DNA of 64,000 bases from UBA10649 sp965278965 (GCA_965278965.1 OZ257127.1:3472001-3536000); one strand, 5' to 3'. Positions 34,594-44,531 are shown, counted from the first letter of the stretch. Translations and numbers: made by a program. The notes: generated from the letters alone by a model not told the origin.

Positions 34594-35835
34594 GTGACGG
34601 CGATCGACCCCGGGCGCGCCGCGTCGGACGCCGAGCAGAGCGCCCCCGGGCACTTCGGCCCGTACGGCGGTCGCTTCGTCCCCGAGGCCCTCACAGCCGC
34701 ACTCGACGAGCTGGAGGCCGCGTACCTCGACGCGCTGGCCGACCCGATGTTCGAGGCCGAGCTCACGCGGCTCGAACGTGACTACACCGGCCGGCCGAGC
34801 CCGCTCACGCACGTCCCGCGGTTCGGCGCGGAGTGCGGCGGCGCGACCGTCTACCTCAAGCGCGAGGACCTCAACCACACTGGCTCGCACAAGATCAACA
34901 ACGTCCTGGGCCAGGCGCTGCTGACCTTGCGGATGGGCAAGCAGCGCGTCATCGCCGAGACCGGGGCCGGCCAGCACGGGGTCGCGACCGCGACCGCGGC
35001 GGCGCTGATGGGCCTGGAGTGCACGGTCTACATGGGCCTGGAGGACACCCGTCGTCAGGCGCTGAACGTCGCACGGATGCGGCTCCTCGGCGCCGAGGTC
35101 GTGCCCGTGACCGCCGGCAGCCAGACGCTCAAGGACGCGATCAACGAGGCGATGCGCGACTGGGTCACGACCGTCGACCGCACGCACTACGTGCTCGGCA
35201 CCGTCACCGGTCCGTCGCCGTTCCCGACGATGGTGCGGCACTTCCACGAGGTCATCGGCCGTGAGGCCCGCACTCAGGTGCTCGCCGCGGCTGGGCGGCT
35301 GCCCGACGCCGTCGTCGCGTGCGTCGGCGGCGGCTCGAACGCGATGGGACTGTTCAGCGGGTTCATTGACGACGCGGACGTCCAGCTGCGCGGGTACGAG
35401 GCCGGCGGCGAGGGCATCGCCACGGGACGCCACGCGTCCCGGTTCGGCGCCGGCAGCCCTGGCGTCCTGCACGGAGCCCGTACCTACGTCATGCAGGACG
35501 AGTGGGGCCAGACCCTGCCGTCGCACTCGGTGTCGGCGGGTCTGGACTACCCGGGCGTCGGCCCCGAGCACGCCTGGCTGCACGACACGGGCCGCGCGGT
35601 CTACGAGCCCGTCGACGACGCCGACGCGATGGCGGCGTTCGCGGTGCTGTGCCGAACCGAGGGCATCATCCCGGCGATCGAGAGCGCGCACGCCCTCGCC
35701 GGCGCGATGCGACTCGGGCGCGAGCTCGGCCCGGACGCGCTCATCGTCGTCAACCTGTCCGGTCGCGGGGACAAGGATGTCGAGACGGCGGCCCGTTGGT
35801 TCGGCATCGACCTGGCCGATGGGAGCCGCGGATGA
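34594..35835 (+). CDS. trpB: Tryptophan synthase beta chain
   Basis: 413-residue PLP enzyme joining indole and serine. PLP lysine lies in LNHTGSHKINN; GAGQHGVATATAAA, the CVGGGSNAMGLF phosphate loop, and HSVSAGLDYPGVGPEH are typical. GTG start at 34594 directly after trpC; overlaps trpA by four bases. Confidence 0.97.
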   Translation: MTAIDPGRAASDAEQSAPGHFGPYGGRFVPEALTAALDELEAAYLDALADPMFEAELTRLERDYTGRPSPLTHVPRFGAECGGATVYLKREDLNHTGSHKINNVLGQALLTLRMGKQRVIAETGAGQHGVATATAAALMGLECTVYMGLEDTRRQALNVARMRLLGAEVVPVTAGSQTLKDAINEAMRDWVTTVDRTHYVLGTVTGPSPFPTMVRHFHEVIGREARTQVLAAAGRLPDAVVACVGGGSNAMGLFSGFIDDADVQLRGYEAGGEGIATGRHASRFGAGSPGVLHGARTYVMQDEWGQTLPSHSVSAGLDYPGVGPEHAWLHDTGRAVYEPVDDADAMAAFAVLCRTEGIIPAIESAHALAGAMRLGRELGPDALIVVNLSGRGDKDVETAARWFGIDLADGSRG

Positions 35836-36644
35836 GCCGCACCCTCACCGAGGCGTTCGCGACGGCGCGCTCGGAGGGCCGCTCCGCGCTCATCGGCTAC
35901 CTCCCGGCCGGCTTCCCCACCGCCGACGGCTCCGTCGCGCTGATCCGCGCGATGGTCGATGCCGGCGTCGACATCGTCGAGGTCGGCCTGCCGTACTCCG
36001 ACCCGCTGATGGACGGGCCGGATATCCAGGCGGCCGTGGAGCAGGCGCTGGCCGCCGGAACGACGACCGACACGGTGCTCGACACGGTCGCACAGGTCAG
36101 TGACGCCGGTGCGACCTGCGTCGTGATGACCTACTGGAACCCGGTCGAGCGGTACGGCGTCGACCGGTTCGCCGCGCGCCTGGCCGACGCCGGTGGCCGT
36201 GGCCTCATCACGCCGGACCTCACACCCGAGGAGGCCGGCCCGTGGCTCGACGCAAGCGCTGCCCGGGGCCTGGACCGCGTGTTCCTCGTCGCGCCATCGT
36301 CGACCGATGACCGAATCGACCAGGTCACCGCGGTCACGTCCGGCTTCCTGTACGCCGCGTCGACCATGGGGGTGACCGGGACGCGCACGAGCGTGAGCAG
36401 CGCCGCCCCGACTCTCGTGGCCCGCTGCCGGCCCCGCACGAGCCTGCCGATCGCGGTCGGCCTCGGCGTCTCGACGGGTGACCAGGCAGCGGAGGTGGCG
36501 GCCTACGCCGACGGCGTCATCGTGGGGTCGGCCTTCGTCCGGCGGGTCCTCGCCGCCGACGACCTGGGGGCCGCCGTCACGGCGGTCGCCGCCCTCGCCG
36601 CGGAGCTCTCCGAGGGCGTGCGGCGGAACCAGCCGAGCCGTTGA
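35832..36644 (+). CDS. trpA: Tryptophan synthase alpha chain
   Basis: 270-residue alpha subunit that cleaves indole-3-glycerol phosphate and passes indole to TrpB. Catalytic Glu in DIVEVGLPYSDPLMDGP and Asp in GLITPDLTPEE, phosphate-binding GLGVSTGDQ and GVIVGSAFV. Last gene of trpCBA. Confidence 0.96.
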   Translation: MSRTLTEAFATARSEGRSALIGYLPAGFPTADGSVALIRAMVDAGVDIVEVGLPYSDPLMDGPDIQAAVEQALAAGTTTDTVLDTVAQVSDAGATCVVMTYWNPVERYGVDRFAARLADAGGRGLITPDLTPEEAGPWLDASAARGLDRVFLVAPSSTDDRIDQVTAVTSGFLYAASTMGVTGTRTSVSSAAPTLVARCRPRTSLPIAVGLGVSTGDQAAEVAAYADGVIVGSAFVRRVLAADDLGAAVTAVAALAAELSEGVRRNQPSR

Positions 36645-36731
36645 TCCGTCAACCACAGGGACCACGTACCGTGGGAGGTCGCACGGGCGGCTCGACGTCG
36701 ACCCGGTGATCATGGACGGAAGGCACAGGGG

Positions 36732-37601
36732 ATGAGCGAGTCGGGCAAGAACCGTCGCGACAAGGCGGCCGCCGCACGGCAGGCCGCGACCTCGCAGGAG
36801 CAGCGCCGGGAGCGGCTGGTCCGCATCATCGGCGCCATCACCGTGGTCGTGGTCGTCGTGGCCATCATCGGCGTCGCCGTCGTCGCGAAGAACTCGTCCA
36901 ACAGCACCGCCTCGCCGTCGGTGACCGCCTCGGCCGACCCGAGCGCGCCCGCTCCCGCCGGCGTGCTGGACGGCCAGGACGCCTATGCCTACGGCGTCCC
37001 GTTCGGCACGAACCCGGATGCGCCGACGCTGGCGATCTGGGAGGACTTCCAGTGTCCGGCGTGCAAGGCCGTCGAGGACGCGAATGGCGAGGGCATCGTC
37101 AAGCTCGCGGAGGAGGGGATCGTGCGCCTGGTCTGGCGCCCCACGACCTTCCTGGACAACAACCTGGGCAACGACTCCTCGGTCCGCGCGGCCGCGGCCT
37201 TCGGCTGCGCGGTCGACGCCGGCAAGGCGAAGGAGTACCACGCAACCGTGTTCGCCAACCAGCCGGAGGAGGAGGGCACCGGGTACACCGACGACCAGCT
37301 CGTCTCGTTCGGCGAGCAGGCCGGCATCACCGGGGCCGACCTTGACACGTTCAAGACGTGCGTCGCGGACGGCACCTACCTCGCGTGGGCCGCGAACAGC
37401 ACCTCGATCTTCTACAGCAGCGGCGTGGGCGGAACGCCCACGGCGACGCTCGACGGCAAGGACGTGCCGACCGCGACCCTCGTCGACGAGGCGGCCCTGC
37501 GGGCGTTCGTGACCAGCGACGGCGCTGCGGTGTCGACCGGTTCGGCGAGCCCCGAGCCGTTCACATCCGTCTCGCCCGCACCCTCGCCGGCCGCGTCCTA
37601 G
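36732..37601 (+). CDS. Membrane-anchored DsbA-like thioredoxin-fold protein
   Basis: 289-residue protein: basic cytosolic N-terminus, one membrane helix (about 31-52), a Ser/Ala/Pro linker, then a DsbA-type thioredoxin domain with the CPAC redox pair C108-C111 in WEDFQCPACKAVED and a cis-Pro region GVGGTPTATL. It probably forms or breaks disulfides outside the membrane. Ends with a low-complexity Ser/Pro/Ala tail. It lies between trpA and lgt, as in several related genomes. Confidence 0.88.
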   Translation: MSESGKNRRDKAAAARQAATSQEQRRERLVRIIGAITVVVVVVAIIGVAVVAKNSSNSTASPSVTASADPSAPAPAGVLDGQDAYAYGVPFGTNPDAPTLAIWEDFQCPACKAVEDANGEGIVKLAEEGIVRLVWRPTTFLDNNLGNDSSVRAAAAFGCAVDAGKAKEYHATVFANQPEEEGTGYTDDQLVSFGEQAGITGADLDTFKTCVADGTYLAWAANSTSIFYSSGVGGTPTATLDGKDVPTATLVDEAALRAFVTSDGAAVSTGSASPEPFTSVSPAPSPAAS

Positions 37602-37645
37602 CCCCACCCGCGGACGGCTGACGTGATGGGTGGAAGGCTGCTGCC

Positions 37646-38605
37646 GTGCTGAACGCGGCAGTGGCCTACATCCCGAGCCCGTCCGAGGGCGTCTGGTACC
37701 TCGGGCCTGTGCCCCTACGGGCGTACGCCCTGCTGATCGTCGCCGGCATCATCGTCGCGGTCTGGTGGGGCGGTAAGCGCTACGTCGCCCGGGGTGGGCA
37801 GCCCGGCGTCATCACGGACATCGCGATCTGGGCCGTGCCGTTCGGCATCGTGGGCGGCCGGCTCTACCACGTCATCAGCGACCACCAGCTCTACTTCGGG
37901 CCGACCGGCGCCGGGTTCACGGCCACGCTGCGGATCTGGGACGGCGGCCTGGGCATCTGGGGCGCGGTCGCCCTCGGCGCCCTCGGCGCCTGGATCGGTG
38001 CGCGGCGTTCCGGCGTGCTGCTCCCGCCCATCGCGGACGCGATCGCGCCGGCCATCGCCATCGCCCAGGCGATCGGCCGGTGGGGGAACTGGTTCAACTC
38101 CGAGCTGTTCGGGGCACCGACGACGCTGCCGTGGGGCCTGGAGATCGCTCCGGAGCATCGGCCGATCGGGTACGAGCAGTACGCGACGTTCCACCCGACG
38201 TTCCTGTACGAGTCGCTGTGGCTCGTCGGCGTCGCGGTCGTCGTGGTGTGGGCCGACCGACGGTTCCGGATGGGCCACGGGCGCGCGTTCGCGCTGTACG
38301 TGCTCCTCTACTGCGTGGGTCGGGGCTGGATCGAGGCCCTTCGGATCGACAACGCCAACCACATCCTCGGGCTTCGCCTGAACGACTGGACGGCCCTGCT
38401 CATCGCGCTCGCGGCCCTGGTGTACATCATCGTCAGCACCCGAATGCGGCCCGGTCGCGAGGAGGTGCTGACCCGTCCCGGGCACGCGCCCCACCCGGAC
38501 GCGTCCGACCCGGACGCGACGGAACCGGACACGGCTGACCCCGTCGACGACGACGCGACTGACCCCGTCGACGACGGCACGACCGGAGTTCGCGAGACCA
38601 CCTAG
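37646..38605 (+). CDS. lgt: Prolipoprotein diacylglyceryl transferase
   Basis: 319-residue integral membrane enzyme that adds diacylglycerol to the lipobox cysteine before LspA cleavage. About seven membrane helices; signature GRWGNWFNSELFG and RIWDGGLGIWGA. The C-terminal 45 residues form an Asp/Thr-rich cytosolic tail with repeated DPVDD, longer than the core enzyme needs. GTG start. Confidence 0.95.
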   Translation: MLNAAVAYIPSPSEGVWYLGPVPLRAYALLIVAGIIVAVWWGGKRYVARGGQPGVITDIAIWAVPFGIVGGRLYHVISDHQLYFGPTGAGFTATLRIWDGGLGIWGAVALGALGAWIGARRSGVLLPPIADAIAPAIAIAQAIGRWGNWFNSELFGAPTTLPWGLEIAPEHRPIGYEQYATFHPTFLYESLWLVGVAVVVVWADRRFRMGHGRAFALYVLLYCVGRGWIEALRIDNANHILGLRLNDWTALLIALAALVYIIVSTRMRPGREEVLTRPGHAPHPDASDPDATEPDTADPVDDDATDPVDDGTTGVRETT

Positions 38606-38660
38606 CGCCAGCGAGGTGCGCGGCCGCCGCCTGTCTGGGCAGTGAACCGCCGGCCCGAAG

Positions 38661-38702
38661 GTAATGCGGGGGTAAGAACTGCCGCCCGAGTCCCTCTATG
38701 AC
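38661..38702 (+). promoter_or_regulatory. GlnR-like box and promoter region of the secreted protein gene
   Basis: GTAAT-GCGGGG-GTAAG at 38661-38676 resembles the GlnR box (GTNAC-N6-GTAAC/GAAAC). TATGAC at 38697-38702 could be the -10, giving a leader of about 100 bases. A very similar 26-base stretch precedes gltB. The rest of the 38606-38810 gap holds only a small hairpin ACCCG-TGCCG-CGGGT at 38733-38747. Confidence 0.45.
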
Positions 38703-38810
38703 GTTGATTCGTCGTCCCTTTCGTGTCCGGGAACCCGTGCCGCGGGTAACCCGGCGGTGGACTGCGCGGCTGACTCCTGCCGCCCGATGCACCACGAGAG
38801 GTCGACCGAC

Positions 38811-39758
38811 ATGAGCACAGGACTCCGACATGCCGCGCGGGTCACCGCGCTGACGACGGCGGGCACCTTGATGCTCGTCGCCCTGCCCGGCCTCTCCGCA
38901 CCGGCGAGCGCGGCGACCGCCGGCGTGGCGATCACGAAGTCCGGGTACGTGCCGGCGAGCCGGTCGGTCACGGTCGGGGACACGGTCACGTTCACGAACA
39001 CCGACACGGACCCCCATCAGGTGCTCTTCAAGCAGACGTCCGGGTTCACGTGCACCGCGACGCCGCTGGTCGTCGAGCCGTCCAAGACGCAGTCGTGCAC
39101 CTTCACGGCCGCCGCCGCGTACACGTACGCCGACCCGAACCAGAAGGGCCGTACGTTCCGGGGCACGATCACGGTGGCCGCAGCGCCGGCCGCCCCGACG
39201 GTGACTCTTGTCAGCGACGGCAAGGTCGCCGAGTACGGCTCGAAGGCGATGCTGTCAGGCACGACCAGCCCCAGCGCCGCAGGAACGTCCGTCGACATCG
39301 TGGCGCGGGCCGCGGGGGAGACCACCTTCACCAAGGTCGCGACCGCGACGACGAACGCGGCTGGTGCCTACTCCGTCGCCGTCATGCCGGAGATCCGCAC
39401 GACGTACCGCGCCGACGTGACGACCGGGACCTCCACGATCAGCAGCCCGACCGTCCTCGTGCAGGTGAGCCCGAACGTGACGCTCGGCGTGCGATTCGTG
39501 AAGAAGCACCGTGCCTACCTGCAGTCCAAGGTGATCTCGTCGATCACGTACGCCGGGAAGACGCTCAAGGTCCAGCGGCAGAACCGCCTAGGCGGCTGGA
39601 CGACCCTGCGCACCGTCACCCTGGGCTCGTTCTCCTCCGCCCGGTTCCGGGTCGCGTTGCCCAGTGGCATCAGCCGCCTGCGCACCCTGCTCACCACGGC
39701 CCAAGCCGGGTCGGGCTACCTCGGCACCACGAGCAACACCCTCACGCTCAAGCGTTGA
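38811..39758 (+). CDS. Secreted cupredoxin-like protein with Ig-like repeats
   Basis: 315-residue exported protein. Signal peptide about 1-31 (hydrophobic ALTTAGTLMLVALPGLSAP, cleavage after ASA). Residues about 35-115 form a cupredoxin-like domain: GYVPASRSVTVGDTVTFTNTDTDPHQVLF, then CTFTAAAAYTYADPNQKG. The region where type 1 copper proteins have Cys, His and Met ligands keeps only one His and a Cys in other places, so copper binding is doubtful. About 120-315 look like beta-sandwich Ig repeats. Role unknown. ATG 38811 has GAGAGG upstream. Confidence 0.75.
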   Translation: MSTGLRHAARVTALTTAGTLMLVALPGLSAPASAATAGVAITKSGYVPASRSVTVGDTVTFTNTDTDPHQVLFKQTSGFTCTATPLVVEPSKTQSCTFTAAAAYTYADPNQKGRTFRGTITVAAAPAAPTVTLVSDGKVAEYGSKAMLSGTTSPSAAGTSVDIVARAAGETTFTKVATATTNAAGAYSVAVMPEIRTTYRADVTTGTSTISSPTVLVQVSPNVTLGVRFVKKHRAYLQSKVISSITYAGKTLKVQRQNRLGGWTTLRTVTLGSFSSARFRVALPSGISRLRTLLTTAQAGSGYLGTTSNTLTLKR

Positions 39759-39850
39759 CCCCGCGCGGCTCCGGGCCTGACACCTGATGTCGGGCCCGGA
39801 GCTGTCCGTTCGGGCCCGCCGCGTTCTGCGACAGGCCGGTCGAAGCCCGC

Positions 39851-39899
39851 GTAACGCGGTGGTAATCTCCTGCCGCGGGCCAACGTCGTCCCGTAGGTG
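39851..39899 (+). promoter_or_regulatory. GlnR-like box and promoter of gltB
   Basis: GTAAC-GCGGTG-GTAAT at 39851-39866 matches the two-half-site GlnR box with six-base spacing. Candidate -10 boxes are TAATCT (39863-39868, overlapping the box) and TAGGTG (39894-39899, downstream, which would fit activation). The 39759-40004 gap also holds a hairpin CCCCGG-N7-CCGGGG at 39954-39972, 33 bases before the start codon. Confidence 0.55.
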
Positions 39900-40004
39900 C
39901 ACCTCGTACGAGCAGACCGGGCGCAGGCCCGATCTCCCGCGCGGAGCGCCACGCCCCGGCCGTCCGCCGGGGTGGACCGGGACGACGAACGGACGACGTA
40001 CGCG

Positions 40005-43000
40005 ATGTTCACCTCATCCGCGCAGCCGGCCCCCCAGGGCCTGTACGACGGCACCCACGAGCACGACGCCTGCGGCGTGGCCTTCGTCGCCACTCTCACC
40101 GGTGTCGCGTCGCACGAGATCGTCGAGAACGCCCTCACCGCCCTGTGCAACCTCGAGCATCGCGGCGCGTCCGGCGCCGACCCCGCGACCGGCGACGGTG
40201 CCGGCATCCTGCTTCAGGTCCCCGATGCCTTCCTGCGCGAGTCCGTCGACTTCGACCTGCCCCCCGCTGGCTCGTACGCCGTCGGTATCGGCTTCCTGCC
40301 GGTGGAGGCGGTTGCCGCCGACGTCGTGCGCGAGGGGATCGAGGCGATCGCCGCGAGTGAGGGCCTGACGGTCCTCGGCTGGCGTGAGGTGCCGGTCGAC
40401 GTCACCGGCGTTGGAACGGCAGCACTCAATGTCATGCCGTCGTTCTGGCAGCTGTTCGTCGCCGCGGACGGAGCGGCGGACCTGGAGCTCGACCGCCGGG
40501 TGTTCCCGCTGCGCAAGCGGATCGAGCACGAGCTCGCTGTGTACTTCGGCTCGCTGTCGTCACGCACCCTGGTCTACAAGGGGATGCTTACCTCCAGCCA
40601 GCTTGGACCGTTCTACCCCGAGCTGGGGGACCTGCGTGTGCATTCGGCGCTCGCGCTGGTGCACGCGCGCTTCTCCACGAACACGTTCCCGTCGTGGCCG
40701 CTGGCACACCCGTACCGGTACATCTCCCACAACGGCGAGATCAACACCGTCCGCGGCAACCGCAACTGGATGACCGCTCGTGAGGCGATGCTCACCTCGA
40801 CCGTCCTGTCGGGCGACCCGACGCGGCTGTTCCCGATCTGCACGCCCGGCGGCAGCGACTCCGCCAGTTTCGACGAGGTGCTGGAGCTGCTGCACCTCGC
40901 GGGCCGGACGCTCCCGCACGCCGTCCTGATGATGATTCCCGAGGCGTGGGAGAACAACCCGGCGATGGACCCGGCGCGGCGGGCGTTCTACGAGTACCAC
41001 GCGACGTTCATGGAGCCGTGGGACGGACCGGCCAACGTCTGCTTCACCGACGGCACGCAGATCGGCGCCGTCCTCGACCGCAACGGCCTGCGGCCCGGGC
41101 GGTTCTGGGTCACCGACGACGGGCTCGTGGTGCTGTCGTCGGAGGCCGGCGTGCTCGACCTCGACCCGGCGACGATCGCCCGCAAGGGCCGCCTCCAGCC
41201 TGGGCACATGTTCCTCGTCGACACCGCCGCCGGCCGCATCATCGAGGACGACGAGATCAAGTCCGAGCTCATCAACGAGTTCCCGTACGGCGACTGGCTG
41301 CGGGCCGGCCTCATCCACCTCGACGCCCTGCCCGAGCGTGAGCACATCGTGCACACGCCCGAGTCGGTCGCCCGCCGGCAGCAGACGTTCGGCTACTCCG
41401 AGGAGGAGCTGCGGCTGATCCTCGAGCCGATGGCCCGGACGGCCGCGGAGCCCATCGGGTCGATGGGCACCGACACCCCGATCGCGGTGCTCTCGTCGCG
41501 CCCCCGCCTGGTGTTCGACTACTTCGCGCAGCTGTTCGCGCAGGTGACGAACCCACCGCTGGACGCCATCCGCGAGGAGATCGTGACCTCGCTGTCGAGC
41601 ATCATCGGACCGGAGGGGAACCTCCTCGAGCCGTCGCCGGGTCACTGCCGCCAGGTCGTGCTGCCGTTCCCGGTCATCGACAACGACGAGCTCGCCAAGG
41701 TCCTGCACATCAACGACGAGGGGGAGTACTCCGGCTTCGCCGGCGTGCGCATCTCGGGGCTGTACCCGGTTGCCGGCGGCGGTCCGGCGCTGGAGCGGCG
41801 GCTCACCGAGATCTTCCACGAGGTCGACGCGGTGATCCGGCAGGGCAAGCGCTTCATCGTGCTGTCCGACCGCGACAGTGATGCCCAGCTCGCGCCGATC
41901 CCGTCGCTGCTGCTGTGCGCCGCCGTCCACCACCATCTCGTCCGAACGAAGTCGCGCACGATGGTCGGCCTGCTCGTCGAGTCTGGCGACGTGCGCGAGG
42001 TGCACCATGTCGCGCTGCTCATCGGATACGGCGCCGCGGCCGTCAACCCGTACCTCGCACTGGAGTCCGTCGAGGACCTCGTGCGGCGCGGCATCATCGC
42101 CGACGTCACGCCCGAGAAGGCGATGCGGAACCTGGTGAAGTCGCTCGGTAAGGGCGTGCTGAAGGTCATGTCGAAGATGGGCGTCTCCACCGTGGCGTCC
42201 TACCGCGGGGCCCAGATCTTCGAGGCCGTCGGCCTGTCCCAGAGCCTCGTCGACGCCTACTTCACGGGTACCGCCTCCAAGCTCGGCGGCATCGGCCTGG
42301 ACGTGCTCGCCGACGAGGTTGCACTGCGGCACCGGGTCGCCTTCCCGCCGTCGGGCATCGCGCCGGCGCACCGCCGGCTCGACGTGGGCGGGGAGTACCA
42401 GTGGCGCCGCGAGGGGGAGCCGCACCTGTTCGACCCGGAGACCGTCTTCCGGCTGCAGCACGCGACACGCGCCCGCCGTTACGACGTCTTCCGGCAGTAC
42501 ACCGACCGGGTCGACGAGCAGTCCGAGCGGCTCATGACGCTGCGCGGGCTGTTCCGGCTGCGGCCGGAGGCCGAGCCGATCCCGCTGGAGGAGGTCGAGT
42601 CCGTCGCGTCGATCGTGAAGCGCTTCTCCACGGGCGCGATGTCCTACGGGTCGATCTCGCAGGAGGCGCACGAGACTCTGGCCATCGCCATGAACCGGCT
42701 CGGCGCGAAGTCGAACACCGGTGAGGGCGGCGAGGACCCGGAGCGCTTCGTGCCGCTGCCCAACGGCGACTCCAAGCGGTCGGCGATCAAGCAGGTCGCA
42801 TCGGGACGCTTCGGCGTGACGAGCGAGTACCTCGTCAACAGCGACGACATCCAGATCAAGATGGCGCAGGGGGCCAAGCCCGGCGAGGGCGGCCAGCTGC
42901 CCGGCCACAAGGTCTACCCGTGGGTGGCCCGGACGCGCCACTCGACACCGGGCGTCGGCTTGATCTCGCCGCCGCCGCACCACGACATCTACTCGATCGA

Positions 43001-44531
43001 GGACCTCGCCCAGCTGATCCACGACCTGAAGAACGCCAACCCGGCCGCACGCATCCACGTGAAGCTCGTGTCCGAGGTCGGCGTCGGCACGGTGGCGGCG
43101 GGTGTTGCGAAGGCTCACGCCGACGTCGTGCTCATCTCGGGCCATGACGGCGGGACCGGCGCGTCCCCGCTCACCTCGCTCAAGCACGCCGGCGGTCCCT
43201 GGGAGCTCGGCCTGGCCGAGACGCAGCAGACCTTGCTGCTCAACGGGCTGCGCGACCGCGTCGTCGTGCAGACCGACGGCCAGCTGAAGACCGGGCGCGA
43301 CGTCGTCATCGCGGCGCTCCTCGGAGCGGAGGAGTTCGGGTTCGCGACCGCGCCATTGGTCGTCAGCGGCTGCATCATGATGCGGGTCTGCCACCTGGAC
43401 ACCTGCCCCGTCGGTGTCGCGACGCAGAACCCTGTCCTGCGTGAGCGGTTCAACGGCAAGCCGGAGTTCGTCGAGACGTTCTTCGAGTACATCGCCGAGC
43501 AGGTCCGCGAGCTGCTCGCGTCCCTCGGCCTGCGAACGCTTGAGGAAGCGATCGGCCGGGCGGACCTCATCGACGTCGAGCGGGCCGTCGGTCACTGGAA
43601 GGCGGCCGGCCTGGACCTCGAGCCGATCCTGCACGTGCCGGCGCTGGAGCCCGGGGCGTCCCTGCGGAACACGACCACGCAGAACCACGGCCTGGACAAG
43701 GCGCTCGACAACGAGCTCATCGCCCTGTGCGAGCCCGCGATCGAGCGGGGCGAGCCTGTGCGCGCCCAGCTGCGGATCCGCAACGTCAACCGGACGGTCG
43801 GGACGATGCTCGGCTCGCACGTGACGCGACGGCACGGTGGTGCCGGTCTGCCGGACGGGACGATCGACCTCACCTTCGTCGGGTCGGCGGGGCAGTCCTT
43901 CGGCGCGTTCCTGCCGGCCGGCATCACCCTGCGGCTCGAGGGCGATGGCAACGACTACGTCGGCAAGGGCCTGTCCGGCGGGCGGCTCGTGCTGCGTCCG
44001 GATCGCGCGGCGACGTTCGTGCCGCACGAGAACATCATCGCCGGCAACGTGATCGCCTACGGGGCCACGAGCGGAGAGATCTTCATCCGAGGACGCGTGG
44101 GCGAGCGGTTCTGCGTTCGCAACTCCGGCGCGACGGCGATCGTCGAAGGTGTCGGCGACCACGCGCTGGAGTACATGACCGGCGGGGTCGCGTGCATCCT
44201 GGGTCCGACCGGACGCAACCTCGGTGCGGGCATGTCCGGCGGCGTCGCCTACGTCCTCGACCTCGACCCCGGTCGGGTCAACCCGGAGATGGTCGACCTC
44301 GACCCGCCGTCGGCGGAGGACGTCGTACGACTGCACGACCTCATCCGCCGGCACGCGGAGGAGACGGAGTCCGCGTTCGCGCAGGCCCTGCTCGCCGAGT
44401 GGCCGGCCGCAGCGTCGCGGTTCACCACCGTGATGCCGAAGGACTACAAGCGGGTGCTCCGGCTGCGTGCCGAGGCCGAGCAGAAGGGAATCGATCCGAT
44501 CGTGGCTGTCATGGGAGGCGGAAATGGCTGA
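40005..44531 (+). CDS. gltB: Glutamate synthase large subunit
   Basis: 1508-residue NADPH-type GOGAT alpha chain converting glutamine and 2-oxoglutarate to two glutamates. A 22-residue propeptide precedes C23 (HDACGVAF), the N-terminal nucleophile of the class II amidotransferase domain. The central domain, the FMN-binding synthase domain (STGAMSYGSISQEAH, GEGGQLPGHKVYPW) and the 3Fe-4S motif (CIMMRVCHLDTCPVG) follow, then the beta-helix tail (GATSGEIFIRGRVGERF). ATG 40005 fits the short propeptide; a GTG at 39897 would add 36 atypical residues. Overlaps gltD by eight bases. Confidence 0.97.
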   Translation: MFTSSAQPAPQGLYDGTHEHDACGVAFVATLTGVASHEIVENALTALCNLEHRGASGADPATGDGAGILLQVPDAFLRESVDFDLPPAGSYAVGIGFLPVEAVAADVVREGIEAIAASEGLTVLGWREVPVDVTGVGTAALNVMPSFWQLFVAADGAADLELDRRVFPLRKRIEHELAVYFGSLSSRTLVYKGMLTSSQLGPFYPELGDLRVHSALALVHARFSTNTFPSWPLAHPYRYISHNGEINTVRGNRNWMTAREAMLTSTVLSGDPTRLFPICTPGGSDSASFDEVLELLHLAGRTLPHAVLMMIPEAWENNPAMDPARRAFYEYHATFMEPWDGPANVCFTDGTQIGAVLDRNGLRPGRFWVTDDGLVVLSSEAGVLDLDPATIARKGRLQPGHMFLVDTAAGRIIEDDEIKSELINEFPYGDWLRAGLIHLDALPEREHIVHTPESVARRQQTFGYSEEELRLILEPMARTAAEPIGSMGTDTPIAVLSSRPRLVFDYFAQLFAQVTNPPLDAIREEIVTSLSSIIGPEGNLLEPSPGHCRQVVLPFPVIDNDELAKVLHINDEGEYSGFAGVRISGLYPVAGGGPALERRLTEIFHEVDAVIRQGKRFIVLSDRDSDAQLAPIPSLLLCAAVHHHLVRTKSRTMVGLLVESGDVREVHHVALLIGYGAAAVNPYLALESVEDLVRRGIIADVTPEKAMRNLVKSLGKGVLKVMSKMGVSTVASYRGAQIFEAVGLSQSLVDAYFTGTASKLGGIGLDVLADEVALRHRVAFPPSGIAPAHRRLDVGGEYQWRREGEPHLFDPETVFRLQHATRARRYDVFRQYTDRVDEQSERLMTLRGLFRLRPEAEPIPLEEVESVASIVKRFSTGAMSYGSISQEAHETLAIAMNRLGAKSNTGEGGEDPERFVPLPNGDSKRSAIKQVASGRFGVTSEYLVNSDDIQIKMAQGAKPGEGGQLPGHKVYPWVARTRHSTPGVGLISPPPHHDIYSIEDLAQLIHDLKNANPAARIHVKLVSEVGVGTVAAGVAKAHADVVLISGHDGGTGASPLTSLKHAGGPWELGLAETQQTLLLNGLRDRVVVQTDGQLKTGRDVVIAALLGAEEFGFATAPLVVSGCIMMRVCHLDTCPVGVATQNPVLRERFNGKPEFVETFFEYIAEQVRELLASLGLRTLEEAIGRADLIDVERAVGHWKAAGLDLEPILHVPALEPGASLRNTTTQNHGLDKALDNELIALCEPAIERGEPVRAQLRIRNVNRTVGTMLGSHVTRRHGGAGLPDGTIDLTFVGSAGQSFGAFLPAGITLRLEGDGNDYVGKGLSGGRLVLRPDRAATFVPHENIIAGNVIAYGATSGEIFIRGRVGERFCVRNSGATAIVEGVGDHALEYMTGGVACILGPTGRNLGAGMSGGVAYVLDLDPGRVNPEMVDLDPPSAEDVVRLHDLIRRHAEETESAFAQALLAEWPAAASRFTTVMPKDYKRVLRLRAEAEQKGIDPIVAVMGGGNG

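Noticed and set aside
36645..36731. Terminator or promoter between trpA and the DsbA-like gene
   Set aside because: No convincing hairpin with T tract or -10/-35 pair could be picked out in this 87-base gap.
39897..40004. GTG-initiated extension of gltB by 36 residues
   Set aside because: Residues are Arg/Pro-rich and unlike GOGAT propeptides; ATG 40005 gives the usual short propeptide before the catalytic Cys.
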